Shown one piece after another: positions 59,321 through 64,000 of a stretch of 64,000 bases of DNA; within the stretch, counting starts at the first letter, position 1; the number at the start of each line of letters is the position of its first letter. A program made the translations under genes and the position numbers. Under the pieces are notes generated by a model. The model was not told the DNA's origin. It did no database searches and worked only from the letters and a program-made list of their open reading frames with translations. This DNA is from Amphibalanus amphitrite (Eukaryota > Arthropoda > Thecostraca > Balanomorpha > Balanidae), in NCBI RefSeq assembly GCF_019059575.1, contig NW_024881619.1:186001-250000 (forward strand), given 5' to 3'.

Positions 59321-60254
59321 GGACTGTCGGTGGCATGCAGACTAAACATTTCGATTTTACTAGCATGTAATTGCTTGGTTTATTATGTTCTGAGAAAGGG
59401 TAAGTTTCTGTACCCAATTTTCAGAATAATGATATGTCACGCTCATTAACAACTAAATGGGCAGTTATATCCATAAACACCGACAAAGAAGACGGCATCT
59501 AGCGTCAAATGATGTGCAATGTGCATACAATTCATGAATGTAGCCGAATCGGTCCACCGCGCTGGTTTCTGTCCCCGATTCTGAGAACGGAATGTGTCAC
59601 TGCATGTCATCAGTTCCAGCGAATCGCCTACTTCCTAGTCCAGCCCAGGTGTTTGAAAGTTTTGAAACCGGTTCTCTTCCGCGTGCCAAACGCTCGCATG
59701 CATATATTTCTAAACGCCAAATGTAGCCAGCCAAACAGCGCCGGGGGAAATCATTGAGGAAAACCCGTAGAGCAATATACCTACTCCTTTTGAGTTACCT
59801 ACCGACAGTGGATTTTAGGGGAGAATTTCTATCGCTGAATTGGCTTATGCTGAGTGCTGTTTTCCGATTTATAAACTTTTAAGCAAAAAAAGCATGCAAT
59901 GGTAAATGCGTTCTCTATTCCTGCATGGTCAAAATTAGAATGTGAGAATCAGATAGCAGCGTCAGCGAATAGAGATAGAGTCCTTTACAGGTAAAGCACC
60001 CTGCATTGCATACTCATATTCGTATTTTGACTGATCAATGTCGGCCAAGTTCCAAATGAAAAAAACCGGCAAGCCAGGAAGGATTTTATATTATGAATAG
60101 CCAGAGGTCACAGGAACTCAACTGCTCCGTAACGAGCATAGACATAGGGACATAGACATAGACATAGACTCCCTGCATAGACATAGAGCTAGAGATCAGC
60201 TCCGAAGAGCTCAGCACATGGTAAGTAATGGCCCTAAGACGTACATACAGTCAC
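59321..60254. other. Unassigned DNA with ACATAG tandem
   Basis: ACATAG repeats imperfectly at about 60137-60187. Nothing else recognised. Confidence 0.4.
60137..60187. repeat. CATAGA hexamer tandem
   Basis: GACATAG/CATAGA units repeat imperfectly about seven times, interrupted by GGGACATAG and CTCCCTG. Confidence 0.8.
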
Positions 60255-60440
60255 TCTTGAAAGTACCGTGCATTGGTGCGCCGGATTCATCAAGCTCAAC
60301 CGAAGGAATGCTGCTAAAATTGAGATTCACCAAACTAATTGATCTGGGGGACTCAATTGGGATTCAGTTGGTTTTGGTGAATCTCAATTTTAGCAGCCTT
60401 CCTTCGGTTGGGCTTGCTCCGATGCGCGGTACTTTCAAGA
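60255..60440. repeat. 186-base long imperfect hairpin (foldback)
   Basis: TCTTGAAAGTACC at 60255 pairs with GGTACTTTCAAGA ending at 60440. CTGCTAAAATTGAGATTCAC pairs with GTGAATCTCAATTTTAGCAG around a short loop near 60340-60360. Long arms with few mismatches could be a foldback MITE or a small-RNA precursor. It lies 21 bases left of the TTAA of copy 12. No target duplication was clear. Confidence 0.75.
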
Positions 60441-60465
60441 GAGACCAAGATTTCACCAAGATTAA

Positions 60466-61561
60466 CCCGCGCGGGGCTGGGGGGGGGGGGTAAATTTTAC
60501 CCCCCCCCCCCCCGCGAATTTTGCAATATCTCAAAGCCGCCAAACTTTCAGTACCTTTTCTTACATCAATTTGACACGTTCCCTGAAAATTTGAGCGAAA
60601 TCCGTCGGAAATTTTTTGAGAAATTGACGTTTTAGTGACGTCATGTTCGCCATTTTCGCCTCAAAAACAGCAAAAGTCCAAACGCCGCTAACATCTTCAT
60701 TTTTAAAGGAATCAAGACGTAACAAAAAAGGACATACGTAATTCTACTTTGTCTATCAAATGGCTATCTCGGTTTTTTGAAAATTTTGGATTTTGGCCCA
60801 AATTAAAAAAACTGACTTTTTTAGGAAAATAGGTAGCTATAAAATCCAAAATTTTGAGTGTATCAAAAAAACCGGAATATATGTCAGAGAAGTGGTCTAT
60901 GTGTACCTACATACCAAGTTTTAGAAGAATCTGTTCAAAAATGTGGGAGTTATTCAAAATTGTATGACGTCACGACACACAAAATCTTGGAAAAATGACT
61001 TTTTTGGAAGTTCTAGACCTCGTACGGAAACCAACTTCAAAATTTGACCTCACTTGACCTGACCTTAACCTGACCTCGACCTGAAATTCATCCAAAGGTG
61101 GTCCATATCACTTATTGAGTGTGCCTATTGAATTCTATGAGTAAAATGACCCATAAAACATGTGTCGCACATGCCCTTTTCTATATTTTGTTTTTGGTGA
61201 CCTGACCTGACCTGACCTGACCTTGACCTTGACCTCTGAATGATATTGTATGCAACGAATATTGTCTTGGTAGCCTAAGAACACGTTTTGGGCGATCAGT
61301 CTCAGTCCATGACTCCATTCTTCGGCAACTACGGTGTAAGGCCGATACTGTAGGAACTTGCAATTTGTACCCTTGACCTGACCTTGACCTTGACCTCAAA
61401 CTTAAAATTAAGTACATGTTTTTAGTTGTTCGTGATGAGATCTTTCGATTGGCGTTTGAATTTTCCAAATCGGACCATTAGTTCGGGAGATAACAGGGGG
61501 GTAAAATTTACCCCCCCCCCCAGCCCCGCGCGTTCGGCTGGAGACCCCAGCCCCGCGCGGG
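60466..61561 (-). mobile_element. TTAA-flanked element, copy 12, inverted relative of copy 2
   Basis: TTAA at 60462-60465 and 61562-61565 bounds 1096 bp. Hairpins: 12 G, TAAATTTTA, 14 C at 60479-60513, and 6 G, TAAAATTTA, 11 C at 61496-61521. The right end has the doubled CCCCAGCCCCGCGCG seen in copy 2. TGACCT clusters lie at 61045-61083, 61198-61233 and 61373-61397. GACCCATAAAACATGTGTC is at 61148-61166. It matches copy 2 in reverse. Confidence 0.8.
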
Positions 61562-61565
61562 TTAA

Positions 61566-62455
61566 GCATGTGACTCACGATTGTATTTAGCCAAGACGTT
61601 TTATCAAGAGAAACCAAGTCTGAAGGCAGAAACCAATATATGTACAAAGTGCTATGTAAATACGCCTTTCCGAATCGAATTATACATGCATAAGGTGACT
61701 TTCTGTCCAAGCCTTTGAACCCACGAGACGCTTCAGACTAATGCTTTGATTTTGCTTTTGAATGTTTTATCATGTGTTTGAATGCTGGCTGAGAATATCA
61801 TTTGTTTTATATACCCCGTGCCATTTGCCAAATGTAACATAGATAGGTAACTATAAATAGGCAATAGTATAAAAATGAGATCTTGCCTTGATATGCTGTT
61901 CACCTAGCACTTGCTATATGTTGTATGTTGGAATAAAGTGATTAGATTACTGGTGCCGTTCGAAGCATACGTCAATGGAACGATGTGTTTGGTGTAAAAC
62001 AAGCAAAGAGTATTAAAGAAGTTATGGAATTTTAGTGTCTTCCAAAGTACCGAGAAGTAGCTAGTGCATAATGAATTAAATTAAGATATATAACTAGTCT
62101 ATGTTGCGGCTCTCAATTAGTAGATTTTTAACACTTCATTTCGAGTCGTGCCTGAAAGTACCACACTTCTTTAGTTCTTGCCTGGCGCAAACAATCTGTC
62201 CAAGAATGCAACTGCAAGAAAATGACGCGATGAAGCATTGGTTAACTGATTAAGAAAGAGATTGTGATGCTTCCTTACATGTGGTAGCGCAACAATAAGG
62301 GGAACTCCAACATGAGGGAAAATGACCAAGCACTTTCGTCGTCTAAAGTAGTTAAAAGTAAGCGTAAAATAAGCGTATTTTATTTTAGCCATATCATAGT
62401 CTCTGAGAACCCCGTAAAAACCCCTAAAGGATTCTTTGGATAAACAATGTATTTG
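61566..62455. other. Unassigned AT-rich DNA
   Basis: No gene recognised. The minus frame 62171-62554 runs into the next repeat and has no family resemblance. Confidence 0.4.
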
Positions 62456-63136
62456 ACCAGTATAGCGCCTTTTGGGGCGACTAACGGAGCGAGCGAGAGG
62501 GTGAGCCTTGCACGTGCGAAATTTCGAGGGGGTACCTCCAACTGACTTGTGCACGGCACCCTACTAACCGGTCTCTAGCGATGTGCCAAATTTGAGCACA
62601 ATCGGCCCAGCCGTTCTCGAGATCTGGAAGCGGCACCCTGCACGTGCGCACGTGCAGAATGGGTCCCAACTGACTTGTGCACGGCACCCTACTAACTGGT
62701 CCCTAACCGTGTACCAAATTTGAGCGCCATCGGTCCAGCCGTTCTCGAGATCTGGAAACGACCCCTGCACGTGCGCACGTGCAGCAGCACCCCAACTCTG
62801 GCACATGGATATGCAGTGCCTAGTGGGTGCCTACCTACATGCCAACTTTCAGCGCAATCGGCCAAGTAGTTACCGAGATATTGCAACAATTCCAAAACTG
62901 ACACCTCTTCGTTTTGCGCGTGGCACGTGCATAAGGGGTCACCCACATGCATCGGGAATAGTCCAATACTTGGTAGAAGGAATGAAGCTACCCTACAAAA
63001 ATTACCCCGTGTAAATCGGTCAAGTGGTTGCTGAGACATAAGCCTCGCAAAAGCGTCCGCACGGCCGGCCGGCCGCTCATACTCAGAAATTTCCGTTAAT
63101 CTAAGGAAAGACTACGCTCGCTTCGCTCGCTCCGTA
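62456..63136 (-). mobile_element. GAGCGAGCG-ended element with CACGTG palindromes, copy B
   Basis: Homologous to copy A (3960-4836) in reverse. The ends ACGGAGCGAGCGAG and CTCGCTTCGCTCGCTCCGT mark it. Palindromes CTGCACGTGCGCACGTGCAG lie at 62638-62657 and 62765-62784. The repeat word GCCGTTCTCGAGATCTGG occurs at about 62611-62628 and 62737-62754. GGCCGGCCGGCC lies at 63063-63074. Minus-strand frames here repeat a LENGWADCAQIW-like peptide, an artefact of the tandem units. Confidence 0.6.
62638..62784. repeat. Two perfect 20-base CACGTG palindromes, 127 bases apart
   Basis: CTGCACGTGCGCACGTGCAG at 62638-62657 and 62765-62784, identical to the one at 4510-4529 in copy A. Confidence 0.9.
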
Positions 63137-63471
63137 ATAACGTAATGGTTGAATGCAGAGTTCGTCGGGTACTTTTGATTGTATTTGCTTTCACAGCTAC
63201 CGCATTTGTTCAGTTTAGTAGTAGTATTAACATAAAGCATGAAACGATATCTGCGGTTCGGAAAAAACATGGTCTACACTTTTCTTCTGTGACACAAAAT
63301 TTAACTATGAACATAGTGCGACATATTTTCGCCAAGAAATCGTCTATAAACCTTGAATTTTTACCCTGGTAGCAAGTTGCGATCATTTTTGGCCTAATCA
63401 TGGCAATCACCTGTTGCTACGGATCATGTATCGACATTTAGCATATGAATAGTCCGTTTTGTGTAGTGATT
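63137..63471. other. Unassigned spacer
   Basis: A plus frame at 63145-63372 (75 codons) starts with a hydrophobic stretch but is opposed by a minus frame and not recognisable. Confidence 0.35.
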
Positions 63472-63475
63472 TTAA

Positions 63476-64000
63476 CCCGCGCCCGGCTGGGGGTCCTGGA
63501 TTTCCACGCCCTGCTGGGGGGGGGTGTTTGAACACCCCCCCTTGTAACTCGGCTCCTGGGCCACGTAGCGATACGCGGAAGGCGGCGTTCGAAAGAGCGT
63601 CAAAAATAATGACGAAATCACTTCGGTCAATTTTTGGTCAGGTCAAAGGTCAGGTCACCAGAGGTCATAGAAGGCAAAATTTCGCCGATTTCCAGGTCGA
63701 ATGTCGAAAATTTCCAAGAAGCCAACGCATAACTCGGGAACCAATAGAGCTACAGCGCCGCGGAAAAGCGCATTCGATAGCCCTATTAACGCCCTTTCTG
63801 AGTAATTCTCTCAGATTTGACCTAACGTCAACGGTTTTGCCTACAGGGGGCAAAAACTGCAAAAATAGCCGATTTTTTCGGAAACAGTTTTTCTGCAATA
63901 ACTTTTGACCCAAGCATTGTACGAGCTTACTTTTACCGGCATCGTGTTCCTCTCGTCAAGACGCATCGAATGAATTACAACTTGACCTTGAAAGGTCAAC
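63476..64000 (+). mobile_element. TTAA-flanked element, copy 13, cut by window end
   Basis: TTAA at 63472-63475, start CCCGCGCCCGGCTGGGGGTC. Hairpin of 9 G, TGTTTGAACA, 7 C at 63516-63541. Homologous to copy 7, better preserved at the left. AGGTCA sites lie at about 63638-63667. The box GACGCATCGAATGA at 63960-63973 is followed by the hairpin TTGACCTT-GA-AAGGTCAA at 63982-63999. The right end is outside. Confidence 0.75.

Overview
This is a eukaryotic, gene-poor window. The sequence suggests an animal genome, possibly an arthropod such as a crustacean. That placement is a weak inference from the mariner fossil, the AGGTCA-rich repeats and the general repeat landscape; no lineage-specific gene was recognised. 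No long open reading frame, prokaryotic operon, rRNA, tRNA or CRISPR array was seen. The only convincing host coding sequence is the last exon of a plus-strand gene at 2-118, followed by a likely 3' UTR with AATAAA at 778-783.

Most of the explainable sequence is non-autonomous DNA transposons. The dominant group, about 21% of the window by summed lengths, is at least 13 elements of roughly 0.6-1.3 kb. They are flanked by TTAA and begin CCC and end GGG, the signature of piggyBac-type insertion. Almost all carry, just inside each end, a hairpin made of a G-run, a 6-10 nt near-palindrome and a C-run. Most carry clusters of AGGTCA/TGACCT. Copies lie at 847, 2635, 16564, 21543, 35064, 36418, 43660, 50287, about 53100, 53919, 55844, 60466 and 63476, the last cut by the window end. 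Internally they look like mosaics of shared blocks. Five copies have a hairpin at the same place, after a TCGAATGA-like box, whose stem sequence differs between copies while staying paired.

Other mobile DNA: a mariner fossil with a decayed transposase (6677-7831); three TA-flanked elements starting GGGGA (14892, 36734 nested in a TTAA element, 41445); a 226-bp TA-flanked element nested at 50863; three CACTG...CAGTG elements with 2-bp target duplications (25950-27607, 27608-29220, 29350-30964), the last two forming a large inverted repeat; a hAT-like element (8127-8440); and two inverted copies of an array rich in CACGTG palindromes (3960-4836, 62456-63136).

Between the transposons are AT-rich stretches and several GC/CpG-rich islands (about 9985-10340, 11580-11950, 18360-19530, 32300-33060, 39651-41130, 45021-45520, 47741-49300, 57030-57560, 58541-59320). 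These could hold promoters or exons, but no protein in them could be recognised. Simple repeats include a (AG) tract of about 90 units at 24014 and (GTT)n tracts inside the CACTG pair. The window is best read as the 3' end of one gene followed by transposon-filled intergenic or intronic DNA.
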